Positions 1 to 13,200 of a DNA stretch of 64,000 nt are shown piece by piece. The DNA is taken from contig CP126198.1 in the NCBI GenBank assembly GCA_030272155.1, positions 3,596,001-3,660,000 on the forward strand. Direction: 5' to 3'. Position 1 is the stretch's first letter. Every line of letters begins with the position of its first letter. A program made the translations under genes and the position numbers. This stretch comes from Tetradesmus obliquus. Lineage: Eukaryota > Chlorophyta > Chlorophyceae > Sphaeropleales > Scenedesmaceae. Below the pieces are notes generated by a model, which was given only the letters and a program-made list of their open reading frames with translations, was not told where the DNA came from and did no database searches.

Positions 1-1215
1 CTGCTTTCCTGACGTGATTGCGTGACGTGCTTGGCACAGCCTTACCATGATGGCACTCTGTTGCTCATTCTGATGTACTGCTGTGTTGGTGGCGATATGT
101 TTCAGAGAGCTGCTGTGACATCACACACACATTGTGACAAGTTGAAGGGCTAATGACTGTGTGTTGAGCTTGTTTTGTACTGGAAACCGTCAGGCATGCC
201 GGCACGTATTGACAGGTCATGCAAGTGTTTCTTGAGCTGTGTTTGTTCCAAGAGGATTCTGTATTCTCTGCAAGCAGTTCGCATACTAGCAACTGCTTGT
301 GGCCCTAGATTTGCTTCTGGCCTGGCATTCTGTAATCCGTGTGCATTCCAGAATCTTTGCAGGCAGGTCCTGCTTTTGGCCCTGCTGGCAACTGCTTTTG
401 GCCCAGCTGGTAGCAGGGACCTTCCATGGCAACGCTACATACCGTGAAGTGTTGCAGTGCTGCACATGAGGTGTGCAGTACCAGCAGTGCAGAATGCAAA
501 GGACGACACACAACCGCGCGCTGCAGCAGTAACAGCTGCTTGCAAGCAATTGCTGTGTTGTGTTGCACCTGACATAGTATGCTATGCTTGCAGGCTGGGC
601 GTTTAATGGCGTGTGCGTGTGCTAAGCATGTTCCTTTGTGGTTTAGATTGCACTTGATGCTCAATCTTGCTACGCCAGTGTAGTAAGTTGCTGCACGTTT
701 GTGACATGTTATGGGCACCTTGGGCTGCCGCTGTGTACATATCTGTCTGCTGCTGCAGCATTGCAGCAGCTCGATGCTGCCGTGACCCAAGTAGCGGTAC
801 AAGCTTCTTATGGGCGCAGCCATGGGTGGCAACAGCGGCGTGCATGCGAGGTGTCACCTGCCTAGAGTGTAACACTACTCCCAAGCAACTTGTTCAAAGC
901 GCTTCCACAGTGGCAAAGTTACACCGGTGCGTATGCAGTCTGTCATAAACAGACTGTCACTTCACAAGCCATAGCCACCGGCCCGGAGCCCCACTGGTGC
1001 AGATGGGCGGCTGCTGTGCACCATGTTGACTGCATGTAAGTGCACTCACCCAAGACACAGCCCACAAGGGTATCCTTCAAACACTCAGATAAAACCTCTA
1101 CAAATGAAACGTGGACAGCTGGTCAAGGATCACGATGCAACATCCGGTTTGTGTGATCACGTTGCTGCTCTCTGTACGGTCAACAGCAGCAGTACCGTCG
1201 TCAGCAACGTAGTCA
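1..1215. other. 3' flank of the ASPM-like gene, no gene seen
   Basis: No open frame here has recognisable homology or a coding look; the longest (about 175 codons, minus strand, 305-832) is Cys/His/Gln-rich without a domain. The complement of TTACA at 919-923 reads TGTAA on the minus strand, the usual green-algal poly(A) signal, about 300 bp beyond the stop of the ASPM-like gene. I therefore read the right-hand part as its 3' UTR. Confidence 0.5.
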
Positions 1216-4200
1216 TCACCTGCCCCTGTGCTGCTTGTGCGACTGGTCAATGCGGCACTCCTGATCCGCGGACTGCGTCAGCATCTGCTGCTGCTGCTGC
1301 ATAGCCGCCAGCAGCACATCTGGCCCCACCAGCCGCCGTGAAGCAGCATCACCACCAGCACCAGCAGCTGCAAACATATCACCCTTGGTCATCATCCCAG
1401 CAGCTGAAGCACCACCCACATTCACACCCGCTCCAAGCCCTCCTGCAGCAGCGCCGCCGCCAGCCGCAGACTGCCCCACTGGCACGCCTGCTGCTACTGC
1501 TGCTAATATGCCAGTGCGCGTTGCCACGCTCTCCTTGAATGCACCGCGCACAATTGTGTTCTTTGGCTGCCACAGGTTCGGCTGTACTACAGCAGATGCA
1601 GAGCGGGGCACCAGCCCTTCTTGCTCCTGGTGCTCTGCTGCGTCTGCCGCTCCCGCCTTGCCTGCTGCTGCGCCACCAGCTGGCAGCTGGTGCGGGCGCT
1701 GCATGTGCTGCACCTCCACGCCATGTGCTGCTGCAGTGCCGTCCACACGCGCTGCAACTTTTTCCAACGCATCCAGCTGCGTTGCTGCGGAGACCATCTT
1801 GCGCGTGGCCTCGCGCGCTGTGACGTCGCTGCCCTTTTGGCCTGCAGATGGAGCGAGGCAAGCAGGGGTACAGTAGCTCAGGAGTGCAGCAGGAGCAGCA
1901 GCATCCTCATGCCATCCACCTGCGAGTGGACTGTGACACACACGAGCTGCTGCGACCGCCAAGCCTCCATCACAATTCAGGCAACTGCTGTAACTGCAGT
2001 AGCAGCAGTACCAACCCGGCATGCAAACAAAGACAAGACACGCAGATGCGCTCACCTTCCAGTCGCTCGATGTAGCGGCGCTCCATGTCCATCTTGCGGT
2101 TGAGCAGCTGGCAGATGCCCTCCCACAGCTTGATGGCGCTGGGCGCGCTCACCGCCACCTGCAGCGCGCCCGCGTCGCTGCGCACCAGCGCGGACAGGAT
2201 GCCCACAGTGGCCATGAAGATGTCCTGCAAAGCACAACACGGAGGCAAATTATAAGGCAGTGCAGTCCACAGACAGCATACATGACGAGCAACCCAGCAA
2301 AGAACAGGATGCAAGGGATACTGTCAGCAGCATGCGAGGCGGTGACAAGGCCATAGCAGGGTGCTTGCGCGCACACCTACTGCCTGTGTTATGTGACCTT
2401 GACACACGCGCAGAAGGCAGGTCATTGACAGCATGGAACGCACGCAGCTGTCTTGAGTATTCTTGCGTAGCAAGTCAGCTGCACGTGCAAGTGCGGTCCA
2501 GGGCAAGCCAGCGCCAGGCAGCGCGCACCTCCGTGTCCCTGAACATCTGCAGGCGCTCGCTCAGCACGATGATGCAGTCCGGGGCGTGCAGCACGCCAGG
2601 CAGCAGGTCTGGCCATCTGCAGCCATGCAAGCAGCAGCAGCAGCAGCAGCAGCAGCAAAACCCTACTGAGCAGAAGCCTGGATATGTTTTGAAGAGGGGA
2701 ATTTTGGTGGTCTGGTATCACTACATGCCTATGCCCAGTGGTGCAGAAGCTGCATGTGACATGCTACACAACATGCGATCGATACCCCGAGCACCTGCAG
2801 CAGCACCTGAGCTGCTGACAATACCCTAAAGCATCATATGTACAATCTCGCAGCCAGAACCTCCCAGTCAGCAGTCAAGCTGTTACACTGCACCTGCAGA
2901 TGTTGGCGAGGCAGGCCAGCGCGTGGCCCAGCATCTCCATGTGTGGCTTGCTGCGGTTGCAGCTGCGCATGAACTCCAGCAGCGCCGCCACGCCGCCGTT
3001 GTCCACCATGAGCACGCAGCAGGCCTTGCTGTAGCGCGTGCTGAACTCGATGGCAGCCACCGCGGTGATGACCTGCGGGGTTGCGGGGGTGCGGCACTTG
3101 TGATCAGGGGCTGAGTGGGCATGCAAATAAGTTCACCAGCAAGCCAGCAGTGCTGGCACGAGCTGGCGTCTTCTGTTTCACATCACACAAGCAGGTCCTT
3201 GCCTCGTAGCATTTGGCGCATGGACACTCCTGTGCGTGCGTGATGGCATTATGTGCTGTGCTGCCTCACCTGCGAGCACTGCTTGCTGGCCAGCAGCACG
3301 TTGAGCGCCTCGCGCGTGCGCACGCCGATGCGGCGCTGCGGCTGCACGGCAGCAGCAGCGGCAGCGATGCGGCGCCGCGCGTCCCTGCTGGCCCTGCCGC
3401 AGGTCTTGCGCACCTTGTAGCCGCGCCACAGCGCCTGCAGGCATTGCCATTAGCACGTCATTGCGCGGATTCGGGCAGCTTAATGAGTGTGGCAGCCAAG
3501 GGAAGCTCACAAAACAAAGAAGCATGGCGCAGCGTCCAGCAGATGTGGCCTAGGCAAGCAGACCTTGCTGGCACCTCCAGCAAAACACTTCTGCAGTCCC
3601 TGCTGCACCCACCTGGAAGCGCCGGATGCCTGCCAGCTGCTTGGACACCTCCCGCCGCACCAGCCACCCCCGCACGGCGCTCTGCAGCGCCAGCACCGCC
3701 ACCTCACGCCGTGCTGCCTCCAGCCGCTGCCGCCGCTGCGCAGCCTGCACCAGCCCTACAGCCTTTTGCCACGCACGCTGCGCGCGCAGCCGTGGCAGCT
3801 CTGCCCGCAGCTTGGGCAGCAGTGCGCGCGCCTGCGCACACCTCCAGGCCTGCAGGGGCAGCAGGAGCACAGCGTGAGTGTGAGTGCGTTCGATGGCTGC
3901 AAGCTGCAACCGTGACAGGGGCAAGCAACACTGCCAATCAAAGGCAGCACAGCAGATTTTGGTATTACAAGGCTTATACTGCTGCGCTGCTGCTGGCATA
4001 TTGCAACAGATGCACGGTCGCATCACCCAGCTCCACTCACCCGCTGCAGTACCAGTGCTGCCTTCTGCTCCTGGTACTGCCGCCAGACAGGCAGGAACAG
4101 CTGCCGCTGCCTCCAGCCGCGCCACGCAGACTGGATGCTGGTGGCGGCGCGAGAGCGCGTGTGCAGCATGAGCAGCATGCGCTGCAGCTCGTTGGCTGTG

Positions 4201-7200
4201 CGCAGGTACTCCCGGCGCATCTGTAGGCGGATACAGCAGTGCAGGCATGCAGTGTTGCAGGCAATTGCAGCAGTACAGGCGCAGGCAGCAGCTGGGTCAG
4301 TGGCAGCCGATGCATGCAGCGAGGGGTTTGACCAACAGAGGACGGCACCTGTGCCGGTTAGTAATGCTGGCAAAAGTATGCTGAGCTGATCCTGCCTGAC
4401 ATGTGCAGGCCAGGCAGAGCTTGCATGCCTCTCTAATGAGCCCCTATGATTGACCATCTGCCCTGCCCACTCACGGTAGCCTGCTTCCTCGCCTTCATGC
4501 CCCTTGCATAGCGCTGAATCACCAGCGCAGCAGCAGCGCGCCACTGGCACTCCAGCCGCACAGCCCTGCCACGCCACGCACTCTGCAGCGTCACAGCTGC
4601 TGCAGTCACCAGCTTCAGCTGCAGTGCGGCACGCGCCTGGCGCCCCCGGGCAGCCGCCTGCAGCACCACAGCTGCGCTGCGCAGCTGCTGGTACTGCACA
4701 GCAGCCTGGCGGCCGCGCCAGCTGGCCTGCAGCACTGTGGCATGCCGCACAACTGCCAGGAAGCGCTGGCGCTGTGTGTACCACCGCCAGCTGGCCTGGA
4801 TTGCTGTGGCAGCAGCCGCCTGCTGCGCAAGCGCCTTGCGGACAGCGTAACCCCTCCAGGCCGCCTGCAGCTGCGTTGCAGCTGCCTGCGCCTGGCGCAG
4901 CTGCTGCTGGGCCTGGTGCATCCGCACTGCTGCCTGGATGGCAGTAGCTGCAGCACGCATGCGCAGGTGCTGCTGCCGCTGCACATGGCGCCTGAAGGCG
5001 GCCTGTATTGCCACAGCCGCCGCCTGCTGCTGAGCATACTTCTGCCTGCAGCAGTACCCTCGCCAGCTGGCCTGCAGCACTGTTGCTGCTGCCTGCAGCT
5101 TTGCCTGCTGCTGCCGCGCACGCCACCCGCGCACATACGCCTGGATGGTGATTGCTGCTGCACGCTGCGACTGATACTGCTGAGCCTGCCTGTAGCCAAG
5201 CCATGCTGCCCTGATTGCTGTAGCTGCGGCTGCCTGCATGGCAAGCTCTGACCGCACCAGCCAGCCTCTGACATGCGCCTGGATGACAGCAGCAGCCCTG
5301 TGCTGCTGCAGCAGCGCACGAGCAGCGCGCGCCCTCCAGCCGCACTGCAGGCTGAGGGCTGCCTGCTGCTGCTGCCGCAGTGCCAGCCGCGCTGCCCTGC
5401 CCCTTTCTGCAGCTTGCAGGACAATCGCTGCTGCCCGCTGCTGCTGGTACCGCTTCACTGCAGCGTAGCGCCTGAACTGTGTTTGGATCGTTACTACTGC
5501 GTGCACCGCCTGCTGGTACTTGCACACAGCGCGGTACTGCCGCCACGCTGACTGGATGCAGGTGGCAGCGCTGCGCTGCTGCTGCAGCGCCAGCCTCTCC
5601 TGGCGGCTACGCCAGCTGCATTGTAGCAGCACCGCAGCAGCCTGCTGCTGCTGGTACTGGCTGCATGCCTGGTGCCTGCGCACTGCTGCTTGGATGCGCA
5701 CCGCAGCAGCAATCGCCCGCAAGCGTGCCTGCTGCTGCACATGCATGCGCCAGCAGCTCTGAATGCTGACAGCAGCACGCACTGCCTGCCGCAGCACACG
5801 CTCCGCCTGGCAGCGCCGCCAGTGCGACTGAATGACAGCTGCTGCTCTGTGCTGCTGCAGCAGCTGCCGCACCTGCACTGCACGCCAGCTGCTCTGCAGC
5901 AGGACAGCTGCTGCCTGCTGCTGCTTGTACTGGCTGCATGCCTGGTGCATGCGCACAGCTGCCTGGATCTGCACTGCCGCAGCAATAGCCCGGATGCGTG
6001 CCTGCTGCTGCACATGCATGCGCCAGCAGCTCTGGATGGCCACTGCTGCCTGCACTGCCTGCTGCAGCATGCACTGGGCTTGGTGCCGGCGCCAGTGGGC
6101 CTGGATGACTGCTGCAGCCTTGTGCTGCTGCAGCTGCTTGCGTGCCTGCACTGCACGCCAGCTGCTCTGCAGCAGGACAGCTGCTGCCTGCTGCTGCTGG
6201 TAGCTGCTGCGAGCCTGCAGGCCGCGCACCGCTGCCTGCAGTGTCACAGCTGCAGCCACAGCGTCTGCGCGTGCCTCTTGTTGCACATGAGAGCGCCAGC
6301 AGCTCTGGATCAGCAGGGCTGCCTGCTGCCATTGCTGCACTTGCTGCCGCACCGCCCTGCCACGCCAGCGGCTCTGCAGCATCACAGCAGCTGCGCGCAT
6401 TTGTTTGTACGCCTGCTGTGCCTGGTGCCGCCTGACAGCTGTCTGCAGCAGCACCACAGCCTGCAGCTGCTGCGCATACTTGCGCGCTGCGACGTGCCGC
6501 CGCCATGCCGCTGCGATGACAGTAGCTGCTGCTGCCTGCTGCCTGACCATTGCCCTAACCTGCGCGCCACGCCAGCTGCTCTGCAGCACAACTGCAGCAC
6601 TCCGCTGCTGCAGGAATGCAGCCCGCGCAGCATAGCAGCGCCAAGCAGCCTGCACGCCAATGGCTGCTCCTCGCTGCTGCTGGTATGCTGCCCTTGCCCT
6701 GCTTCTGCGCCAGCAGGACTGGATGGTGAGTGCTGCCTGGTGCTGCTGCGCAATGCTGCTGCGCACAAGCTGCCCCCGCCAAGCAGACTGCAGCACCAGA
6801 GCAGCCTCGCGAAGCTGCTGCATCCTGCATTTGCAAGCAAATTTGAAACGACATCATAACATTTGAGTCACCCAACACGTGTACATGGTGGCTGGGCACA
6901 GCTGCGCATACCAGCCAGCATGGCAGGCCAACTCCTGCGCTTTGCATGGTGCAACAGCAGTAAGACCAAATCACGATACCTCTGGCTCACCTGTTGCGCT
7001 GCTGCCACGTCCGCACAGCAGCCTGCAGCGTGACGGCTGCTCGCTTCTGAGCCAGGAAGGCCGCGCGCTGCCGCCTGCAGCGGCAGCATGACTGCAGGAA
7101 CACCGCAAACGCGTGACTCTCCTTGATGAACTGCCGCACACGGTAGCCCTTGTATGCTGCCTGTACTGCCAGTGCTGCTTCACGCAGGCGGTTGTACTGC

Positions 7201-10200
7201 TGGCGTGGCTGCCGAGCCCTCCACGCTGCTTGCAGGACAACGGCTGCGCTGCGCTGCTGCTTGTACCTGTGCACGAGAGGAGCAGCAGCAAACACATTCC
7301 CATTGTTTGCATTCGGTATGTCTTTTGAAACCATGACATCTCAACTGCAGTCAGTACATAGCTTAGCGATCACAAGCATGGCTATGCAACCCATCTGTCA
7401 CGATCCAATGCGTCATACACATCAAGCTGCTTGTAAGCAGCTCGTAGGTCTCACCTGAGCCGCTGCTGGCGGCCCCTCCAGGCAGCCTGCAGAGTGACAG
7501 CAGCAGCCCTTGCTGCTGCCAGCTGCCTCCTGGCCTGCACCATGCGCCAGGTGGCCTGAAGCTTGAGAGCGGCCAGCTGCTTCTGCTGCCTGCAGGACCA
7601 GCAGTCACACCACATCATGTTCATCGCGTATCTGTAGCTGCACAGCTGTAGTGCGGCGTGCTGTGCAGGTCATCCGCACTAGGCTCGACAGCTTACGAGT
7701 CAGTATGTTGCAGCTTGGCAAGTCAGCGGTCTCTGCACAGCGGAACCTGTCAAAAGCATGGCTGCCTTGAAAGAGGCAGCTCACAGCCCGCCAGGCACAG
7801 CAACAGCTGCCGCGTGCCACACACCTGGCCTGCTTCAGTGCGCGGCACGCCCCTAGGCAGTTCGCCAGGAACTGCCGCATCCACTCGTCTGCCTGCGCCA
7901 CGCGTTGGGCCCGCCAGCAGCGCTGGATCAGCGCTGCAGCCGCCTGCCGCCTCGCCTCACGCTGCACCAGCACAGCCCTCCAGGCGCGCTGCACGGGACA
8001 GACGCAGCAGCACGGTGCGCATACCGTCAGCAAGGCGCTCCCTGTGCCGTGACCACGGACTTGCAGCTCAAGACACACTACTGCTGCGCGACAGGCGGCA
8101 GCATCACTGCCAGCTCATGGCTATTACCAGGTGTTTGAAACGGACACAAGGCTCACCTGGATGGTGATGCAGCTGCCTGCCAGCTGCTCCAGCTGCGCAC
8201 GCGCCTGCCTGCCGCGCCAGCAGGCTTGCAGCACCACAGCTGCCTCCACGCGGCCAGCCAGCCACTGGCGCATGCGCCGCCTGAACAGCCAGCCGCGCAC
8301 ACAGCGCTGGATGACTGACGCAGCTGCCACCCATTTGGCAAGGTTGGCGCGCCCCATGCCTGCAAGCAACAGGCCAAGATGGGAGGTGTACACACGCATT
8401 AGCACCGCAGGTGCCCCCTGCAAGTGCTGGTGTATTTCCCAGAGGCATTGAGAGCGGCAGGCGACATGGCAGCATGTCCCTGCAAGCAGCTTCCAGTGCA
8501 CACTGGAACATCATCTAGTGCATAATTACACCCGAACATAAGCCATCCTAGGATTGCCTGGAAGTCTCAGCAACCCCGCGCACCTGCTGTGTTGGCGCGC
8601 GACTGCCGCCACGCGCGCTGGAGTATGTGTGCTGCCCTGTCGTCCTTGCTGCATTCCAGCAGCCGGCCGCACAGGAAGGCCACATACAGGATCACTGCTC
8701 GCTCATCAGGGCCATGCTCTGCAAAGTCCTTTGATGACAGCATCTCAGGCACGCCACCAAGCGCCTTGGCTGCGCGGTGCACCACGCGGAAGTTGCCTGC
8801 AGCACAGCAGCAGCAGCAGCCAAGCAGCGGCAGCAAAGGTGAGGTTGGGGTAATAACTGGAGGTAGCACTGCACGTCTGAGTGCGGTCCAGCTTGTGCTT
8901 CGTGCATGGGCTGCGAATGGAAGCCACGGCTGCGGAGCAGACACTGTTAGTGGAAAATACACGCATTCAGTAGCATGCATCTGGCAACAAACAGCTACAG
9001 CCATCAGCAGCAAGCCCTGCCTCACCCGCAATCCCCCTGTTGTCCTCAGCCGCAGGGTCCTCTGCAGCAGCAAAGCTGGACGCATCAAACTCAGCATACC
9101 AGCTGGCGCCGCCGCCCCTGCTGTTCCAGGCGTCCCTGCCATTGGGCAGCGCCACACTGTTTGCCACTGACGGGGGCGGCCCCGACGCCGCCCCAAACTG
9201 CTGCTGCTGCTGCCCACAGCCCAGCTGGCTGGCAGTGGCGATGGATGCAGCGCCATCCAGCAGCGACTGGTCGTCTGAGTCAGGCCCGAGGTCGTTGGTA
9301 AGCCTGCAGACAGCAACAGGTCAGATGGTGAGCATTGCAAACAAGGGCATGGTTTGCAAGCAAGCAGGTTCAAAACTCACACCATCCGTGCCGCCTGCAG
9401 CGCTGTTGCTGGTTACGTGCCGCACTGATGCAACCTGATGTTACCCATGCACAGCAAAAAGGGCAAACAGTGTCACTTGTCAGCGCCATCGTCACCTGTG
9501 GCTGGGCCCAGCTGCTGCCTCCTTGCGCTGCTTGGTGACATAGATCTGGCCAATATCAATGGCATTGGGCAGGTAGTAGTGCACCTGCAGAAGGCCAGAG
9601 AACAACACCAGCGCGTGATGCCCATCTGTTGCGAGGAGTACATCGCCACTGGTAACACGGCCTGGAGTACTGCTGGCTGCTGGGTTTCAACGCACGCAAA
9701 ACAGTTTCGATATGTATGCACAACGCCTGCCACGCAAGCAGAGCAATGCACGAACCTTAAGCTATGAATACAGGAGCAGCACTCACCAGCAGGCACAGCA
9801 CCACGCCGTCTCCGAAGCAGTTGGTGAAGTTTGCCACACTGACGTCATACGCCCTGCACACGGCCTGCACCCAGTCCATCAGCGTCGCCAGCAGCTCATC
9901 ATTCATGTACACCCCAAGCGGCGCCTGCAGCAGCACGCCGCCACGCCCGCCGCTGCGCCTGCCGCCTGCTGCAGCAGCAGGCACCAGCGGTCGCGTGCCG
10001 CTCTGCCGCACGCGCGCCAGCACCCGCTGCACTTCTGCTCGCAGTGTAGTAACCCGCAGCAGCGAGCCGAGCTGTAGTGTGCGTGATGCGGCCCAGAGCA
10101 ACGCCAGTGTGCGCTCCCTGTCACCATCCACGATGTCGTCTGGCTTCAGGTTGACTAGGCCGCTGCTGGTGGGCAGCGCATGCAGCGGCACGCCTGCTGC

Positions 10201-13200
10201 TGCCAGCGCTGCCAGCGCGACGCTGGTGTTGTGCAGCTGCATGGGCCGGCGCTCCGAGGGGAAGCGTGACTGGGCCAGCAGGTCATCGGCACCTGAACCA
10301 GGTGCATGACATGTACGTTGCAGCACAGCAGCACAGGCAGAGAATCAGGCACTTGCTGCTGTGACGCATGAGGGGGCTGCTACGTGACCAGCAATAACCA
10401 AGTGAATGCAGTTGCCACAAGCGCAAGGATGCGCATCGCAAGTGCTTGCAGTCAAAGCTGCCACAAGCAAGAAAATAACAGGGCTTTTTGTTTTCCAAGT
10501 GAGGCTGGTACCATAACACTTGCAGCACGCACCTGTAAGCACCTCTGCCACCTTGATCAGCCGCAGGCCATCCCGCAAGTCCACCGCCAGGTTGCTGATG
10601 GCAAAGGGGAACTCCATGAGTGGGCTCTGGCTGTGGGACAGCTTGTATCCCAGCAGCTCCAAGTGGCGGCCGACGTTGCCCTCACCGACCAGCCTTCCAT
10701 GCAGGAACTGCATGACCACCTGCAGGCACGACAAGGCAAAAAGACATATGCAAGCAGCACACACGGTGAGCCACAAGCAGAGCAAACATGAGATCATTAT
10801 TCACTTCAGAAGAATCCAGCAACGCCATGTGCACCGGCAGCTAGCAGCTGCAGTGTGCAAGCGCAAATGCCCCTTCAATGAAAAGCACAGTTGCACGGAA
10901 ACTCCGCGGCTGTGCACTGCTTGTGCAAAAGCCACACACCACTGCTGAGTTTGCCGCACCTCCTTGGAGCTCTTGATGCTGCAGTTGAGCCGGAACAGCA
11001 GCGGCGTGCGCAGCGGGCCCGACAGCACCGTGGCTGCGCGGTCCAGCAGCAGCACCAGCAGCAGGAAGCGCTTCAGCATCAGCGAGCCCAGCTCAGCCTG
11101 CGGGGGGGCAGCAGCAGCAGTGGTCAGCGCCAGCAACGACAGCAGCAAAGATGAAATGCCCAGCAGAGGTGACAAGCTCTCCCTGACGAGTTCATCATTT
11201 GCAATTGATGCTGCTGCTGTCAGACATTGCAGGCGATGACGTAAGCACACCCCACGCGAAGCACTCCTGCTGCTTGTCTGCCTTATCGTAGTGGTTCGCC
11301 TGCCACCATCAGGGCTCGATTGATGCAAACCCACAGCCTCACCTGGTACTGCTGCATGTTGAAGTGTGCAGCGCCCTTGCCTGCATCCATCTCAGCAGCC
11401 AGCTCAGGGTCACTCAGCACGTCACGCAGCAGGAAGGCACGCATGGCCTCGCTGAAGCCGGGCTGCCTGCGCATGCCTGCGGCTGCTGGCGTGCCGGGTG
11501 TGGCTGGCGCGGCTGGGGCCACTGCAGAGCACCGTGCAGCAGTGCGAAAGGCGCGAATTTATTTATTTGGGGCGCATCAGCTGTGGGTGAGGCTGCTGCT
11601 GCTGCCATCGGCAGGCAAAGCAAGCAAACCGCAACAGCGAAGGTGGCCAGACAGCCTTTCACCAATCCCCCCTGCTACTGCTGCTGCTGCAGGCCGCTGC
11701 GGCTCACCCTCGGGCTTGAACGCCTTCTGCGCCACCACCTCCACCGCGATGTGCAGCCAGAAGGGGTTGTAGCTCATGAGCACGTCCAGCGCCTGGCGCC
11801 GCTGCACCAGGTCCTCAAACATGACCACCTGCAGGATAGAAACAGTACATTGGAGCGCCGCAGCCAACATGTGTTGAGTGGCAGCCGAGCAGCTGGGCAT
11901 GCTTCACGGCCCAAAGAACTGCTGGGTCAAAATTTTCATGTGCGACAGGCGCCACACACGGCAACCTGCTGTGTCAACCTGACGCATCTATGGTACGGCT
12001 GCATGTGACACACACCTGCTGCTGCTGCTGCTGCTGCCAGAGGACCCATTGGCAAAGGGAATCTCACCTCTGGCTTCATGCGCAGCTTGCCCGCATCGAT
12101 GCAGTTCTCCACCTTGACCATGGTGTCGTGCACTTCCTGGTCGTTCCTGCAGCAGCAGCAGCAGCAGCAGCAGGAGCAGCAACACATCTGGCACCGCGCA
12201 CTTGGCTGACGTGACTCCTCACGGCAGGCTATGCATGCACTGACCCACTGCGCGCAAGTGGGCATGCATGTGGGCATGCCTGTATGCTTAATTGCAAGCA
12301 AGCCAGCAGGCAGCCATGGCCCAGCCAGCAGCCACACCTGTAGCATGCCAGCATTGCTCCCTTGACGCGTGCTGCCAGGCGCAGGTCTGACAGCGCTGCT
12401 GACGTGTCACCCTCAGAGGCTGCCCTCAGGTACTCTGGCGTGAAGGGCAGCAGCAGGTGGTTGAGCCAGCCTGTGAAGGCCCGGTCCTGCTTGTTCATCC
12501 ACAGCCTGCACAGTTATGCAGCAACACAGACAGGGTAGTTAGCAGCATTCACAATTGCGGGTGTGCTGAGAGCCATATGACATGCAGCTTAGCAATCACT
12601 AATCCGGACTGACAAAAGATTGAGAGCCACATGCTGCTGCTGTCGCACATTGGTGCATGCTCACAATGCAAACACGGGGTTAGCCAGCAGACGGCCCGCT
12701 GCCATGGGGCTCTGCTGCTACTACATGAAAACTATCGCAGGGTTGCAGGGTACAGCAGACTTACTCTGTATGATAGAATTTGAACGTCTTCCTGGCAGTG
12801 CTGGGCACCTTGGCCACTGAAGCTGCACTAGCGCTTGCTGGCCTGCCACTCCTGCAGGGGCAACACCGCATGCACGTCAGGCTTTGTACCCATGCCACAA
12901 AGGCTTCAGCTTAAACCGACACGATAAGCACAATGACAAGCACCTGTGGCGGCCCACCTCAGCATGCAGCATATGCTGCTGCTCATTGCCAGTGCGCAGG
13001 TGACATCGATTCCCAACAACGCGTCCAAACCAAAGCATTCCGTCTCTGCCTGGCTGCCCTCATAACTTGCCTGTTGATAGGTCCCTTTGCCAGAGACTGC
13101 CTGCCAGCAGCACCCCCACGCCCCACAGACCGTGTGTCGTCTGCAGGGCTGCCCACATCTGCCGCAATAAGCCTGCTGCCGCCTGCAGGAGATGCGGGAG

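Noticed and set aside
305-832. 175-codon minus-strand open frame at the left edge
   Set aside because: Low complexity, no homology recognised, lies in the expected 3' flank of the ASPM-like gene.
1385-1876. Long plus-strand open frame antisense to the ASPM tail
   Set aside because: It mirrors the Ala/Gly-rich coding strand; the minus-strand frame joins in phase to the armadillo exons.
5672-6859. 395-codon plus-strand open frame rich in Cys, Leu and Ala
   Set aside because: Antisense shadow of the IQ-motif array; its repeats are the complement of the IQ codons.
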